This document shows, piece by piece, positions 11,192-24,200 of a stretch of 64,000 nt of DNA (the stretch's first letter is position 1; every line of letters begins with the position of its first letter). The DNA is taken from NCBI RefSeq assembly GCF_030936135.1, contig NC_082618.1:8529034-8593033 (forward strand), in the 5' to 3' direction. Origin of the DNA: Gavia stellata. Lineage: Eukaryota > Chordata > Aves > Gaviiformes > Gaviidae. Under the pieces are notes generated by a model. That model did no database searches. It was given only the letters and a program-made list of their open reading frames with translations, and was not told where the DNA came from. Made by a program: the position numbers and the translations under genes.

Positions 11192-11376
11192 TGACGTCAT
11201 GGGAGGGCCGCCATGATGTCTTCCCATGTGTGGCCTCTCGCTGTGACGTCAGCCCCGGGCTATGACGATGTTGCCAGTGCCTCGGAGCAGCGGGCGGTGG
11301 CTGTACCGTGTGGCGACCCCGCTCATCTGTGACACCATGTGTGATGTCACTGTGATGCCACACATTATGTCATTGC
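11192..11376. promoter_or_regulatory. Cluster of CRE (TGACGTCA) and CRE-like sites
   Basis: Two perfect palindromic CREs lie at 11192-11199 and 11244-11251, and a one-mismatch TGATGTCA at 11342-11349. Weaker TGATGTC, TGACGATG and TATGTCA variants lie between and after them. They sit 90-270 bp inside PIGL intron 1, at the edge of the CpG island, where CREB/ATF binding to promoters is common. The interval also has a loose repeated TGTGATGTCACTGTGATGCC-like pattern, which suggests decay of a short tandem repeat. Confidence 0.55.
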
Positions 11377-12069
11377 TGTGCTGAACCTCAGGGCCCTCTA
11401 GGCCTGTGCTGCCATGACAGCGTGGCGCTGCTGTGAAATACTGGTGCAGTGGAGGAGGTGCTGTGCTATCCATCTGCGGTTCGATGGCACGGTTCGGGGT
11501 CATGGCGCACTGCCGTAACGTCCCGAACGCCCCAGAGAGCTGCCGTGCATGGGTGGCTTTTGTCAGAATGTTACATTCTGCAGAGTTTCAGCAGCAAAAT
11601 CTCCCTCTGTATCTGAACCTTGCACAGTGGTTTCACCATCCAATCTCCTGTTGCAGCACTGAGGTACTTTCAAACTGTGCGGAAGCGTCAGTAAGTTCTA
11701 AAAAGGCACTGTTCAGCACAGCCTTTTGGCATCTCCTTGTAATTCTGCCATCTTGTAGAGGACTCGCTTGGATGATCCAGTTTTAATGTCATAATGACAC
11801 ATTTGCTGTAACACATCTAAAAAGAACAGTTGCCTAACAATCCCATCATGGGAAAACAGACCGTAAGGGAACCCAAGGTCATCTTGTCCATCAGTCAACC
11901 TGAAGGCAGCACCAGCGTGTCTTCATTTGCTGCAGACAAATGTCTAGTTTGTTCTTCAGAACCTCCAGGGAGGTTCCTCAGCCTGTGCGGTCCATGTCAG
12001 TGCTGCATTAGCTTTTCTTCAAATCACTTTTTCTTGAATCATTGACATAATTTAAGCTTGTTTGTTTAT

Positions 12070-12365
12070 TTTTCCTATCTGCCATGAACATGGACATCAG
12101 AGCCTTTGTAGCAGCCTCTTACATATTTTAAGGCTGTTATCTGCCTCTTCTGTCTTATCTTCTCCAGACTAAACCCCATTTCTTGTAATCTTTCCTCATA
12201 GATCATGTTTTCTAAACCTCTGATCATTCTCATTGCTCTCCTTTGGACTCTTCCAGTTGGATCACATCTTTTTTGAAGTGCAGTGATCAAAACCTTGAAG
12301 CAGTACTCCCACTGAGGCCTTTCCGGGGTTGAATAGAATGGAAAGATTTTCACAGGCGCCACTGT
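12070..12365 (-). repeat. CR1 LINE fragment (end of the ORF2 region)
   Basis: On the minus strand this translates to a decayed C-terminal part of CR1 ORF2: an EYC block, then GRVQRRAMRMIRGLE, YEERLQEMG and FSLEKIRQKRQ. These match the conserved tail of the CR1 reverse-transcriptase polyprotein (WEYCVQF..., VQRRATKMI.GLE, YEERL.ELG, FSLEKRRLRGD). The plus strand shows the familiar antisense text with TTTGGACTCTTCCAG. It is truncated at both ends and diverged, with no flanking endonuclease domain, so it is an inactive relic. The 95-codon ORF across it survives by chance. Confidence 0.9.
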
Positions 12366-15300
12366 TACCAGGACAAGAATTTTTCACAGCACGTGACACT
12401 CTTGTCTTGTGTTCTTCTCGTGATCTACAGAAGCTCCAGATTTTTTTTTTCTGTGGAACTGATACCTAATCGATTATTACAATGTTGATTTTTTTTCTGC
12501 GTAAGAAGCAACCTCTTTTTAATTGATCTTTCAGACCATACTGCTATACCAGAATTCATGAGTCTGTGGTGAAAACTAAGGATTTTTTTTTTTATGTTTG
12601 TTGAGAGGAGTATCTAAGGCTACAAACATTTACATCTTACACTGACAGCTACTTACATTTGGGAAAAGGGCCCTCTGTGTTTTTGAAAGCCCCGACTAGT
12701 TCACTGCCAACTTTTCTGTTCTTTGTTCTCAAAGCTTTTTGTCATACAGACCATCTAGGTGAGAAGACAGGGATTAAGCTATTGTTGAAGTCCAGTGGTG
12801 TAATGGCTTTACTGATCACACCATACCTCCCATTCAAGATTTAGTGCAGAGCTTTCAGTTGTCTTTGCTGAGGGACAAAGGTCTGTGGATCCCATTTGGC
12901 TTTTTCACAGCTATGGAGAGATTACTGAAGTGCAACTCTGTCATTTCAGTGTTGGAGACTAATACACTCCAGCTATTAGAGAACCTGCCAAATAAATGTT
13001 GCATTTCTGTTTATTTTGTTAAATTTTCTTTTTTATTTACTCCCAATTCAGTGACATGAAACATTCAGTGTGTTTGACACTGCATTCTATGTACTCTCTT
13101 GCATGTGTTTGTAACGGAACTACCAGCCCGTATAGGAGAGTACATTGACTGAGCTAATAGGTTTTTCTGTGCCTCTTATTAGTCTTTTGGGCAATTCAGA
13201 TGGTTCATCCTCTCATTGTTTGTATGATTGATGATGACAAGTGAGTGGAACAAAGACTCTGCAAATCGTAACTGAGAAGAAATCATTACTTAGAAAACAG
13301 CGTACTTGCAGTTTTCAGATATCAATCAAAATGCCTTAGAAATGAATTAGAATTACAGCACTGTGAAAAAAAATCAGTCTTTTCCACACTGAATAATCTC
13401 CAGTTGAAATAATAACTCAGTATAAATGTGCTTTGCTCTCTGTAGTAGCTGACGCTCTATTGTGAGTGCTCCGTGGATAAGGTCCAGCAGCATCAGCTCT
13501 TCAGCTGTTTTTGCTCTCGATAGCTGCCCGTTTTTTTCTTGTTAGCATTTATGTATTCCTGATGTCCTGACACATTTCTCAAGCTCTGGAACATGGATCT
13601 GTTACTTTGAGTTCAGTAGAAGTTAGGTATTTTGAGAACAGTGGTACTATTTGGATAAAACATTACCTGCAGTCAGCTATTACACTGCATTGCAGCAAAA
13701 GATATGTTGTCTTAAAACAGTAGTGTTGTTAATGGCCTTGCAAAAAAATCAGTCTAAAATAAGTCCCGCTGTACTCATGTAATCCAAGTAGTGAAGGTGC
13801 ACACTTGAATTAATTGTACTGAAGCTGGAACTTGCAATCTACGCTGCAGAGTACCAAGCTGACGTATTCCTCGGCAAAGCCACAGATAGTCATTGTCATA
13901 GTCTCCTAAAACCATTCACTCACAGTCTGCAAGAAGAGGGTGGTTTTTTTTTTTTCTAATTACTCTTTCCCTCTTTGAAGATTTTACAAAGCTTGCTAGT
14001 GATGGCTTGGACTGCAACACTGCTCAAGAGAAATGCTAGATTTAGATGACTCACACCCACAACAATAAAAAGTTCTCGTGTAATTCAAGACAGCTGACTA
14101 TAGACTTGAATCATACATCAATACTCAGCTGTATTTTTTTCATTTTATTGCTTCAAAGTTAAAATTGGGTTGCAAATACTGCCCTGCACAGGGCAACATT
14201 CTGGAAGGGGCCATCGCAGCTCTGGCATGGACTTTGCATGGCTGATGCCAAGGAAAAATAAGGGAATGTCAGGGCAAGATGAGAAGAAAATCATTCAGTG
14301 AAGAAGGAGGCAGTGTTTTAAGATAATGGAACCCGTTTCCCTCCTAGTTGTTGGTCTGTCTGTTGTAACTTTTCCAAAATGCCTTATCTAAATTAGGTTT
14401 TCTCTCTTCTTTTGGTTCTGTAAGTTCTTTGCAATCTTGCCATATTAGTTTCTGCCTGAATTTCCTCTGTGAATGATGCAGACTTCTGAGAAATCTTTGT
14501 CTCAAAACACAGATTGTTATGATGGAATTCCTCATTTCTTCAAATCCTTTTAGTTCAATCATTGTATTCTATTGCAGCGTCCTAGTGTTATATGACAATT
14601 ACTGCTCATTAGAAGTGGCCCAGAATATACTATGAACTTCAGTCACTTATAGAATACCCTGTGGGACAGGCTTTCCATGTGTTATCTCAACAGTTCTGTT
14701 CCGAGTACTTTGGACTTGCTGTTCAACTTGGCTCTGTGAGCCTATGTTGTTAAGAATACAGGAGGGAGTTCACGGCAGCATGTCTAATAGTGAAGGAGGA
14801 GTGACTCTTTGGCCCTTCCTAAGGAGATTAATGATTACTGATTTGTCGTGAATACTTGTTTTTAAAAAAGCGGACTAAGATCCCACTAACCTCTTTCACA
14901 GAGGCAACCTGGAAATTTGCCAGTGGTAACAGCTTTTAGTCACCTCACTGCAAAGGCAGTTTCTCCTGTGTTTATGAAAAGATCTTGCTCAATTGGTTTG
15001 TAATATATTGGTGAGTTCCATTCACATAATGTGTAAGCGGTTAGTCCATGTATATGCATATTAGAAGACTCCTTTTTTTCCCCACAAAGCATGGTCAGCC
15101 TATAGAATTCACCAAAAGATATATTAAATCTTGCTAAAAATTTAACAGTGTTCAGAAGTGGATTAGGCATATACCAAAATAAAACAAAAAGCCCAAACAA
15201 AAAACTCAGAAGAGTTAGAAATTGTGATGTTTCAGGGAATAAGACAATCAAACAGGTGGTTGAAAGCAGTTTCCCAAGCAAGTTATTCCAGAATTGTTGT

Positions 15301-15700
15301 TTGGAAGATCTCCTACATCTTTGGCAGAAGTATTTAACTTTGGCCACTCTTAGGATGAGGATACTGGGCTGTTTGGACCACTGATTTGATTCGACATGGC
15401 AATTTCCGATGCCCTTGCCAAATAAGCTCACGAACGGCTCCAAGCCACGGTCAGTGCATAACCATGAGGAATGTAGTCAAGGTGGGCAGAACTTTGCCTC
15501 AGCATTTTACCTTGAGCTAAGCCAGGTGTTGCTCAGGTAAAAGCTACGGAGTTTGTCCCCTGCAATATATCTGTTCCTCAAATGATGACCTTTTATTTAG
15601 TGTGTGATGCTCACACTTAATGCTTTGAGAAAGAAAAGAGGAATTCTTTCCAAGCTAACCTAAACTAAATTAGATGGTGTTGCTGTGTTTGGTTTTTCAG

Positions 15701-15800
15701 GAAATTATTACAATCAAGGAGAGATTCGTAAGAAAGAGCTGGAACAGAGTTGTTTTCTTCTGGGGATTCCTGCTTCTGATGTAACAGTCGTTGATCACAG
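15701..15800 (+). CDS. PIGL: PIGL exon 2
   Basis: This exon completes codon 93 (Gly), encodes residues 94-125 and leaves two bases of codon 126 (phase 2). It starts with [14 protein letters not shown], a block strongly conserved in PIGL from yeast to man, directly after the SAG of exon 1. The NxG-xxRxxEL arrangement is the LmbE-family signature that follows the HPDDE strand and shapes the substrate pocket. It continues through LGIP and ends VVDHR. The acceptor is TTTTTCAG|GA and the donor CACAG|GTAACT. The frame joins exons 1 and 3 without a stop. Confidence 0.95.
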
Positions 15801-18800
15801 GTAACTCGTTTTCATTTACAGCATAATTTCATTGCAGTTTTAAATAGGGGGTAAAGTTCACTTTAAAGTTCAGTGAAACCTTACTTTATCATTCTAAAAA
15901 GTCTTGAGGAATCTAAAAAAACAATACTAGATATTTTTGTTATTTCTTAACATAAGTCTAATTAACACAGAAGACAATTCAAGTGTATAATGGGGATCAT
16001 AATCCCTAGGTTAAGCTCTGTTGATACAGCATTTAGAATAATGATAACCATACTTGTTGGAGTCTGGCACAGTGTGTTTGGGCACCATGATCACTTTTTG
16101 TTACACTTGTTGCAATGTTATACAGACAATTACAAATTCTCTGAATTGCCTGTGGCAGGTTTGTCTGTAGACTGGTCTTTACAGGGATAGCGTGGAATTC
16201 TGTTATATTTATAATCTGCTTTAGTCCTGGCTAAAGAGAGAAGTGAATTTCAGTGTTAAAGACAGTCTGTAATAACATGACAGTAAGATTCTTTCAAATT
16301 AAGCCATGCAAGATTTCTGTTTTTCTAAGGTGTGATGTTGTTTTCTTTAGTTGTGTGTACATACAAAGGTAGGTGATAAAGTTGACATATCTTTGTTTTG
16401 GGATTAATTCAGGAAGACTCTTCTGGGAAGGTGATTTAACACTTTGAATCAGTGAAACTCGGAACTAACATTGTAAAGGCCTCTTAAATTGCCTGATCAC
16501 TGTCTGTCTAGGGTTGATAGGAGCTGAACTAGATACCGATTGCTAGGAAACAGGGTACAAGTGGTTGTTTCAATTGTAAACAACTATCATACAATCCATA
16601 AAGAATATTTTTGTTTATGAAGAAATAACTTTAATAGCAACAAATTGATTTAAAGCCATGCCAACTAGAAAAGTCGGACTTGACAAAAATCTGGCTCCAG
16701 GCAGGCCCTTTTCCCATGAACATATTTTCCCTTGAGCTAAGGCAACAGAAACCACAGTCCAGAATATGAATCTTGTTGAGGTCTTTGCTTTTTTTAGCTT
16801 TAGGTTTCTCTCCAAGTTTTCAGCTCACTTAGGAAAACAGCATAGGAGTTGTTTTTCCTTTGGAATGAAAAGAGATGTTTCCGTTCACTTCTTATGAACT
16901 GGTTTTGGATAACTTCAAGTTTTGTAGTACAATCATATGACAACGCCCAAAACATTTTGGGGAGGGATAAGGAAAAAAGCTGCTAAGCTTTGCTAACCAT
17001 AAAGTCTGCTCAATGAACCATCTTTTGAACTTAACACAGAGCCCAGAAGCCTACTGGCCTTTCATCCTCTAATGCAACGTGAGGTTGGTTAGTATGTGAT
17101 GCAAGTTTCCTGATACTGCTCAGTCATCCCCCAGCGTACACAGTCCAGAGGACTGCTTTTTGCAAGTAATACTTTGGTTTGCTCTGTAGGAAGGTGAGCA
17201 CCATTTCAAAGAAATAGCTTGGATCGTGCCTATCTATTAATTTCATTACTAGTATTACACATATTTATGTAAGTAATGACTGATACGTGATTTCCCCTAG
17301 TGAATGCACTGCCTGAGAAGACAGATCCATCCCATTGCCTGGAGCTTCTGGGCATGGACTAGAATGTACAATGTTGTTCTAAGAAACAGGTTTAGGTTTC
17401 AGGTCTTTATCTCTGAGGTTAGATTGCTATGAGATAGCCATCAAATCATCTAACTTTATTGTGCATTCAGGGAGTGAACTGAAGTTCTTGCTGAATTTTG
17501 CTCAGAGCTTGTTTACACAGTGAAGTTAAGTGTGTTTACAGTGCATTATTTACTCTGCAATAACTCACCAAGTGGATACTCTTTATGGAAAACATCTGTG
17601 GATGAGGTGTTAGCAAAATGGTAGAGGATCAGGAGTAATTTCTAGATGACACTGAATTTTTAGAGTAGCTAATTTTTAGAGTACTATTTTCCAGTGGTTT
17701 AGACAAAGCACTGGGTCTCAGGGTTCTTGAAACTTACTCAAAGTTCCTGGATTCCTTAAGGTCAGTAGCTTTCCTATGCCTCTCTTACGACTTCTGTAAT
17801 TTACAGATTATACAAAAATATTTGCCAGTATGGCCTGATGCGAAACTTGCTAAATTAATATGTTATCTAGTGCTAGATTTCCATGTATATTCATGTCTAC
17901 GGAATACAGTTCAGGAGGCTGTTCCTCTTTAGCATTTTGTCTTCCGTATGCACTGTTTAAGACTAGAGCCCTTTGGCTTTTTTTGTTCCCTTCCTAACTC
18001 TTCAGAAGATAATTTTCTGTCAATGTAAAGAACTAGCACATTGCTTAAGGACTGCAGCTGGCATGCTGCCCATCTAACATTTCTTACACAAACACTGGAT
18101 GCTTTACATTATCCAAGCTGCAGATTTGTATTTTGGTAAGGAAAGCCCAAAGGATTGCTAGGTCTGGATCTGCTCCAGCCATTGTAGTGTGGAGCTGAGT
18201 CATGCTGCTTCCTCTTTCTTTGTATGATCTACAAGTGAGTGAGTAGAATTTTCAAGATGTAAAAGGGAAAATACATCTGAAAAGCAAGGTGATTGACTTG
18301 CTCTGTGATCTCACTTGGCCAGGCAGGTATGAAATCAACGTGACATTTTGAATTGTGTGTGAACTTGTGAAGAGAAAGCTTCAGTCAGTCAGCTTATGAT
18401 GAAATCTGTGTTAAAGACCAAATCTTTACTAAGCAGTCCCTTGCCTTAAACAATGACTCTCTCAAGTGTAGCCAGGATTCCTAGGGCAGGACTAGTTCAG
18501 TCTCTATCAGACAACTGCTTTGCACTGATTCTTCAGCGGGTGTTTGATGCTGTTACTGTGTTTGTTACCTCAGTTAAAGACAACTCAGATCTTCTGCACA
18601 AATACGGTCCCAAACTGCACCCACATTTCAGCCCTGGAGACTGGAGGTCCACATGAATCTCCCGCAGAAGAGTTCTTTGCTGTAGAGGGCATGTCCAGGA
18701 GTGGAAAGGGGCACACATGACCATGCAGCACCCAGTTACTGTAGGTGAGCAGATGGGCATGCAGACAGCCTGTTCCATACTATCGTAGATTAGAGCATTG

Positions 18801-21191
18801 GACTCATCCCACCTCTGAATAGTACAGCTCAGGCACCAGATTTGCAGAGGTGTCCCCTGAGCTGGCATGTAATTATCGTAGCGCCAATACTACACCAACT
18901 GAACGGCTGCTTCTAAAGGAGAAATGTTTTACAGTCTGCTTTTGTTACCATTCCCACACTAGGCTTAATACTTGGAGCAGCCCACCTCAGAACTAGGACT
19001 TTTATTGTTCAAAATTAATTTCTGTACTGTCACAACTTTTCCTGCTGCTGGGTGAGGGAGTAGTAGCAAGAGAGTGGGGTCTGAAACTCATGTAAGATAA
19101 AAGTCACTTCATTAATGATATAAATGGTAATGTAAACTCTGTGCATTTGGTACATTTTTATTGTCTAACGTGCTGTAACAATGGACTTTTTGTAGCTGTA
19201 AAAATGAGAGATAATTTGTTTTATCGACTGTGCCATGACACCAGTTTAATTTTCACAAAGGCTGGTATAGTTCTACGGATCTGCAGTGAAGGTAAAATGA
19301 GCATAGCTAAAATATGACTGGTATAGATACCTCTAATGCAAACACCAGCTAACTCAACTGACAATTCTGCTACAATGATATGTCAAAAATAGCAGGTAAA
19401 TCAGATGCTGGACATTTCTGTGGTGGCAGAAGGGTCTAATTTGTAAAGCATTTGGCTGCACTGCAAACAAAAAGGGACATCCATTTTCACCCAAAGTTCT
19501 GCTGTTCTTTAGGCATGTGTTAGACTTTACTGCCAGATTTACCTTAAAGTTTTAATTGCTCTGGTAATGTATGGGCAAATGATCCACTTAAAGGACATGG
19601 GTACTTGCAGAGCAGGGCAGACCTCCCTCCATCTTGAGAAGAACAAGTCTGAGTAACTGATTTGCACTTGAGATGTGTTGCAAAGGCAAGTTTCAGCTTA
19701 GCAAAAGGATATCTTGTAAACAAGTAGAAAGCGAGTCCTGCATTATCATAAAACACTGAGATGGCTTCTCTTCCCTTCTCTTTAGAATATACGGAAAAGA
19801 ATGCTTCAGTAGCAATGTGAAGAGAAAAAATGTTCACGTAAGAGCTGTTTTGGGTGCTGTTCTTTGATGTGGCAGTGCTATGCTTTTTCTTGGTTATTGC
19901 TCTGTCTGGTCTTGAGAATATAGTGAGATGAAGGTGCTCTAGTCTCCAAAACCAGTTATCAGGTCACAAGTCATTGCCATGGTTTTGGACTTGTAAGTGT
20001 ACTTTGTCGGGAATTTACTTATAGGTGAGAAAGCTATCTGTAAGGAATTAATCTGTGAATACATGCTCCTGAGCTAGAAAGCTCTCTCTCATGGTATATG
20101 GAAAACCAGGAGTTAGTATCTAATTGATCTAATATTAAGAGTTAGTTAAGCTCTCATTAACATTGGGCACATCTGCCAATGCTCTGGCTCTCTACTAGTC
20201 TGTAACTTTACACGTAAACAGGAGATGTTTTCTAAGCTGTTTACACTTTCTGAAGCGAACAGGCAAAAATGGAGCCCAAATTATTCTTTTTTTCTAATAT
20301 CTGTTTTGGGTTAATGGAAAGATAAATATCAGGCATTTTACTGCAGCTTCTGAAGCTTTTGTGCACGGTTGTACTGGACAGAAAGTAAAACTGACTACTT
20401 GCATTTTTAATATGACAGAAAATATTTGGTCCAAGTCTGCGCTGCAAAGAAAATAATAGCCGAGATTTGTGTAAACTAGAAAATTTTCCACTCACAGTAC
20501 AAAGGCTTACTGCAAATAATGTTACATCTGTTTCCAAGTTTCCATGGAAATTGCACTCCATTTGCTTTTTTATTATTATTATTTCACTTAAGTCCAAAAG
20601 GGCTCTGATTAGACAATGCACAGGAGAGAGGACATCTGCCTATGCAGAATCACATGCAATCAGCAAGTTTTTTATGAGGCTGCAGAGAGGCTCAAATTCT
20701 TTTTTTTTTTGTTTCCCATATAATAATTCTTTGTTGTTGGGCTTTTTTTTCCCCCCTACAAGGTAAATAGGTTTTATTGCACTTCCTCATGTTTAACTTG
20801 TAATGAACTTCCTTCCATGAGCTCCCCATGTCAGAGAAGTGAGTCTGTAAGGTCATGGGAAAAATATATCCTTAAATAAATAGTGTGTGTGTCTGATTGT
20901 GATGATCAGAAAGACATAAAAACACTCAGACCCTTCAGAGAATGAAATATGTAACTGGAAATTTGAACCTTTTTACTAAAATTTAGAAGCATGTATACAG
21001 ACCGTTAAGAAGTGTATCCCATTGATCCAGTTTCGTTTTACTGTACTGAGGTGGTTCATTGGTGGCTTTATTGATTTGAATGCAGGGCGCTAAGCACATG
21101 AAAGCTGAAGATGCAAGCTATATAGTGAGAATATGTACTACAGTTAAGAAAGCTTGCCTGAAAACTGAGGGCACCAGGAGAAGTGCAGAGA

Positions 21192-21248
21192 TAAAATCCT
21201 GGCCTCAGTGAAGTCTGGTGGCAAAGTTATCAGTGATTTCATACCAGT
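21192..21248. repeat. Fragment of an old amniote interspersed repeat
   Basis: AAATCCTGGCCTCAGTGAAG followed by GTGGCAAAGTTATCAGTGATTTC resembles a widespread sauropsid repeat that reads roughly 'atcctggccccattgaagtc, aatggcaaaactcccattgacttc'. I recall this pattern from turtle, crocodile and bird genomes but cannot name the family securely. The match is partial and the element is short. Confidence 0.4.
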
Positions 21249-24200
21249 TTCTGACTCACTCATTTGCAGACCTGCATCATCTTGCTGAATGGGATTTGTT
21301 TAAAATGTATTTATCTTACTTACGTGGTTTTGATCAGAAAGGTGATATTACTCCCAATGTTTCTCCTTTCCCTGTTCTTATATTTCATATTTTGGAATCA
21401 GTATTTAATAGTTTTAATTCTGCTGAAATAATTGTGGTAATTAGTTACATTTTGTCTTCCTAAGTTCCTCGTGGTATTATAGTTTGACATTTTATTTTAT
21501 TGCTAATTCTAAAGAGCTGATCTATGTGCTGATTAAAATTGCTGCCATGCTTTATTCTAGAAAAGCTGCATATTTATTTAAGTAGTGAGTGACAGGATTC
21601 TCTTCATCTTACTTATCCTGGCAACGCTGTAAAGGTCTTTATTTTTTGCAGAATTTTCTTCAATTAAGAATGGCATCTGTGGGACCAGAAAATCTTAGAT
21701 ATAAATTGGTTGCACATTCAATGTGTATTACAGGGAAATCAACCTACACCTTCTGAATCAGTCAAATATACTCATAATCTTCCTGAATACTAACACGCTT
21801 TACCATTACAAGAAGGCATGAAGCCTTTGTCAGTCAGGTGGTTATCTTGATGTGTTTGTAATCACTGTAGCCAAATTTCACTCCTGTTTAGTATAATTTT
21901 TGAAATTTAAATTGTTTTCTTTCTGATAAGACAGTAAAATATTTGGCCACCTATTTTTATTTACATTTCTAAATAAACAGACAATTTTTCCAAAATGCTT
22001 AGCACATGGCAACTCAGATATTTTAGATATCTGAGATATCATGGCAGCAGATATTTTAGGACATCAGAACTCTTTATAAAAAGGCTTATATCAAAGTCTG
22101 CCTTCCAGCTTCTGCTTTTATGTGTTGTTCTATGCAATAATTTAAGAGGAAATTCTTCTGGGGATTGAGATGTCTCTCTGCCTTCCAGGAAAGTGGCTTT
22201 CTGAAACAAAGGCTGGTATTGCAGTAAGTTAGGCTTAGCTATTTTGTCCTAAGTTAGATATTTTCCTCAATAAGGAAATCTTCCCTTTTGCTTCCCTGGG
22301 GCTTCTGTGAACCAGGTCCTTTCTCAGCTTTCTAGCATAATTAACTTCCTTGCTGTACAAAAAGGGGGAAGGGTCTATGGTGAAAGGGAAAATGATCCTT
22401 TCAGTGCTAAAGAGGCATGTCCCCCAGATTACCTCTGTAGAGCAATGAGCAATGGTCCTTTTCAAAACATTCAAGGATTCTCCTTCAGATGTCAACAGAG
22501 ACCTGTCAAACCACGTCAGCGAAGTCACAGCAGGGTTTGATTAAAGCAAGAGTCTGGCCAGAGAAGCCAAGGGCTCTGAATAAATGCAGGGGGAAGTGAA
22601 GGAGTACTGCTAAAGGACAAAATGTCTTTATGGAAATCGAATCAAAATACTAAGCATTGAGATTTATACTTTTAGTGCTAAAGATTATTTTAGCAGAACA
22701 AAAAGCATGAAATACTGATCTCAAAACATGAAATATGAGAACAGGGATTCCAGCCATCCCCCAAAGCTGATGCAAGTTTGATTCAACTTAAAAAACATTG
22801 GCACTGGTAAGCTGATAGAAAGAAGAGAAATAAGGCTGTGCATAATAGCTGTGTTTCAGGAGTCTGGGAAAACTGGCTAGGGCTGAAGACAGGGAAATGC
22901 ACTACAACAGGGAAATCCACTAGAAGTCATATTTTTTTTTTTTGTTCTTTCTTAGTTCATACCTTCAGAAATGCCTTTTACTGTCCTTTTATTAATGGCT
23001 TTTAAAAGTCCCCCACATACGTTAAAGATAGGCATCTTCTTTGGAGCAAAGAAAGCTTCAGTGACCCATCCTGAATTTGCGGATGGTTCATGTCCCAGTA
23101 TTGCTGTCTCCTGGTAACACAGATATGCTGACTGGAGCGATTCTGTAACTAGACCACTTGTGTCCATGCAGAAGGAAGTGTCTTTGGGTTTGCTGGTTTC
23201 CAGTATAAAATTCAGGGTTTCATATTAAAATATTTTGGGTGGACTTTCTTCATGATGCTGGTAAGCTACCAACATAGAAAGATACGGTCATTAGATTAAA
23301 GCTATTTTCAACAGTTATACCCAAGAGTCCCCTTTTAAATGTGACAAACTATAACAACCTATTACCAGTTACACAGTGGAACAATACAGTGTGTTTTGCT
23401 AACAGACACCCTGAGGAACTAAGGGAGAATGACAGGCGTTTCCCCTTTGACCCAGCAAGGTTGCCTACTTTGATAGCCCAGCAGCATCTCTGTTAGTCAC
23501 TCATTTTAACCTGCAGCTGCAAATGCCTTGCTGTTAGTTATAGGCAGAGTAGGGTCTTGTATCAGAGAAGAGAAAATGGTCAACTCTTTTCATTAAAGAG
23601 TAACAGTTATACCAAATAGTCACAGTAAGTTAAGCAAAGAGGAGGAACAAACAAAAAAATCTAGCATGGATTCAGCTTAAGCTTTTGAATCTCCGCATTC
23701 CTCCCAGCTTACTCAGGGAAAATATATTCCTATTTCTACTAGGAACACTTTTAGGAGCCTTCTCACAATAATGGACTGGGCGTTAACGCCTTGTTCACAA
23801 GAACTGTGTGGTTTCTTTGTGTGTTCTTGTAAACTTATTTTGTTTGTAGCTACAGTACAAAATGTTGAGTGCCTCAGTTAAAATAAAGCTGTGAGATCTG
23901 AGACTATGACATGGTTTGGAAACATCATTCAGTTGCATCTGTAATGGCCTTGCATTTTCTGCATGTAAGGCAATTACTGTGCTGGAAAACAGAGAAAGGG
24001 ATTTGCAGCCTCTCTTGGTCAAATTCCCCTTTGGGATTCAGTCTAGAGAAGTGCAGTTACATCAATTCCTACTTTTCCTAAAGGTCAGGATCCTACATGT
24101 ACTAGGTAGCTCCTGCAGTTAGTGTGTATCTGCACTCACATTTTAGTTGGAGGTAATTGCACTAACTTCCCCCAAGTTGCCTCAGTCTCTGGGAGACAAG

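Larger units (their letters stand above)
10480..11260. promoter_or_regulatory. PIGL: CpG island and promoter of PIGL
   Basis: A second GC- and CpG-rich block surrounds PIGL exon 1. No TATA box precedes the ATG; instead there are GC boxes around 10705-10722 and 10775-10785 and ETS-type CCGGAA and TTTCCTG sites within 70 bp of the start codon. This is a housekeeping-type promoter, fitting an enzyme needed in nearly every cell. Transcription probably starts around 10770-10815, giving a very short 5' UTR. The overlapping ORFs of 120-295 codons in other frames are compositional. Confidence 0.85.
11106..15700 (+). other. PIGL: PIGL intron 1
   Basis: This 4.6-kb intron starts GTGAGG and ends in a good polypyrimidine tract and acceptor (TTTGGTTTTTCAG). 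Its first 270 bp remain CpG-rich and hold a cluster of CRE motifs. An old CR1 copy lies at about 12.07-12.36 kb on the minus strand. A 167-codon minus-strand ORF at 14940-15443 has no recognisable domain and no homology I know, and I treat it as chance. The rest shows no structure I can name. Confidence 0.9.

Noticed and set aside
10452..11363. ORFs of 133-295 codons overlapping PIGL exon 1 in other frames
   Set aside because: They are shadows of the CpG island and exon 1. Only the PIGL frame shows conserved motifs and a matching splice phase.
11470..11500. GGTTCGATGGC as a tRNA B-box
   Set aside because: No A-box at the right distance and no cloverleaf can be drawn.
14940..15443. 167-codon minus-strand ORF in PIGL intron 1
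   Set aside because: It has one Leu/Phe-rich hydrophobic stretch, but no known family, no promoter-like context and no splice structure; an AT-rich intron yields such ORFs by chance.
18533..18868. 111-codon minus-strand ORF, Cys-rich
   Set aside because: The cysteine spacing fits no zinc-finger or toxin-like pattern I know, and there is no signal peptide. Treated as chance.
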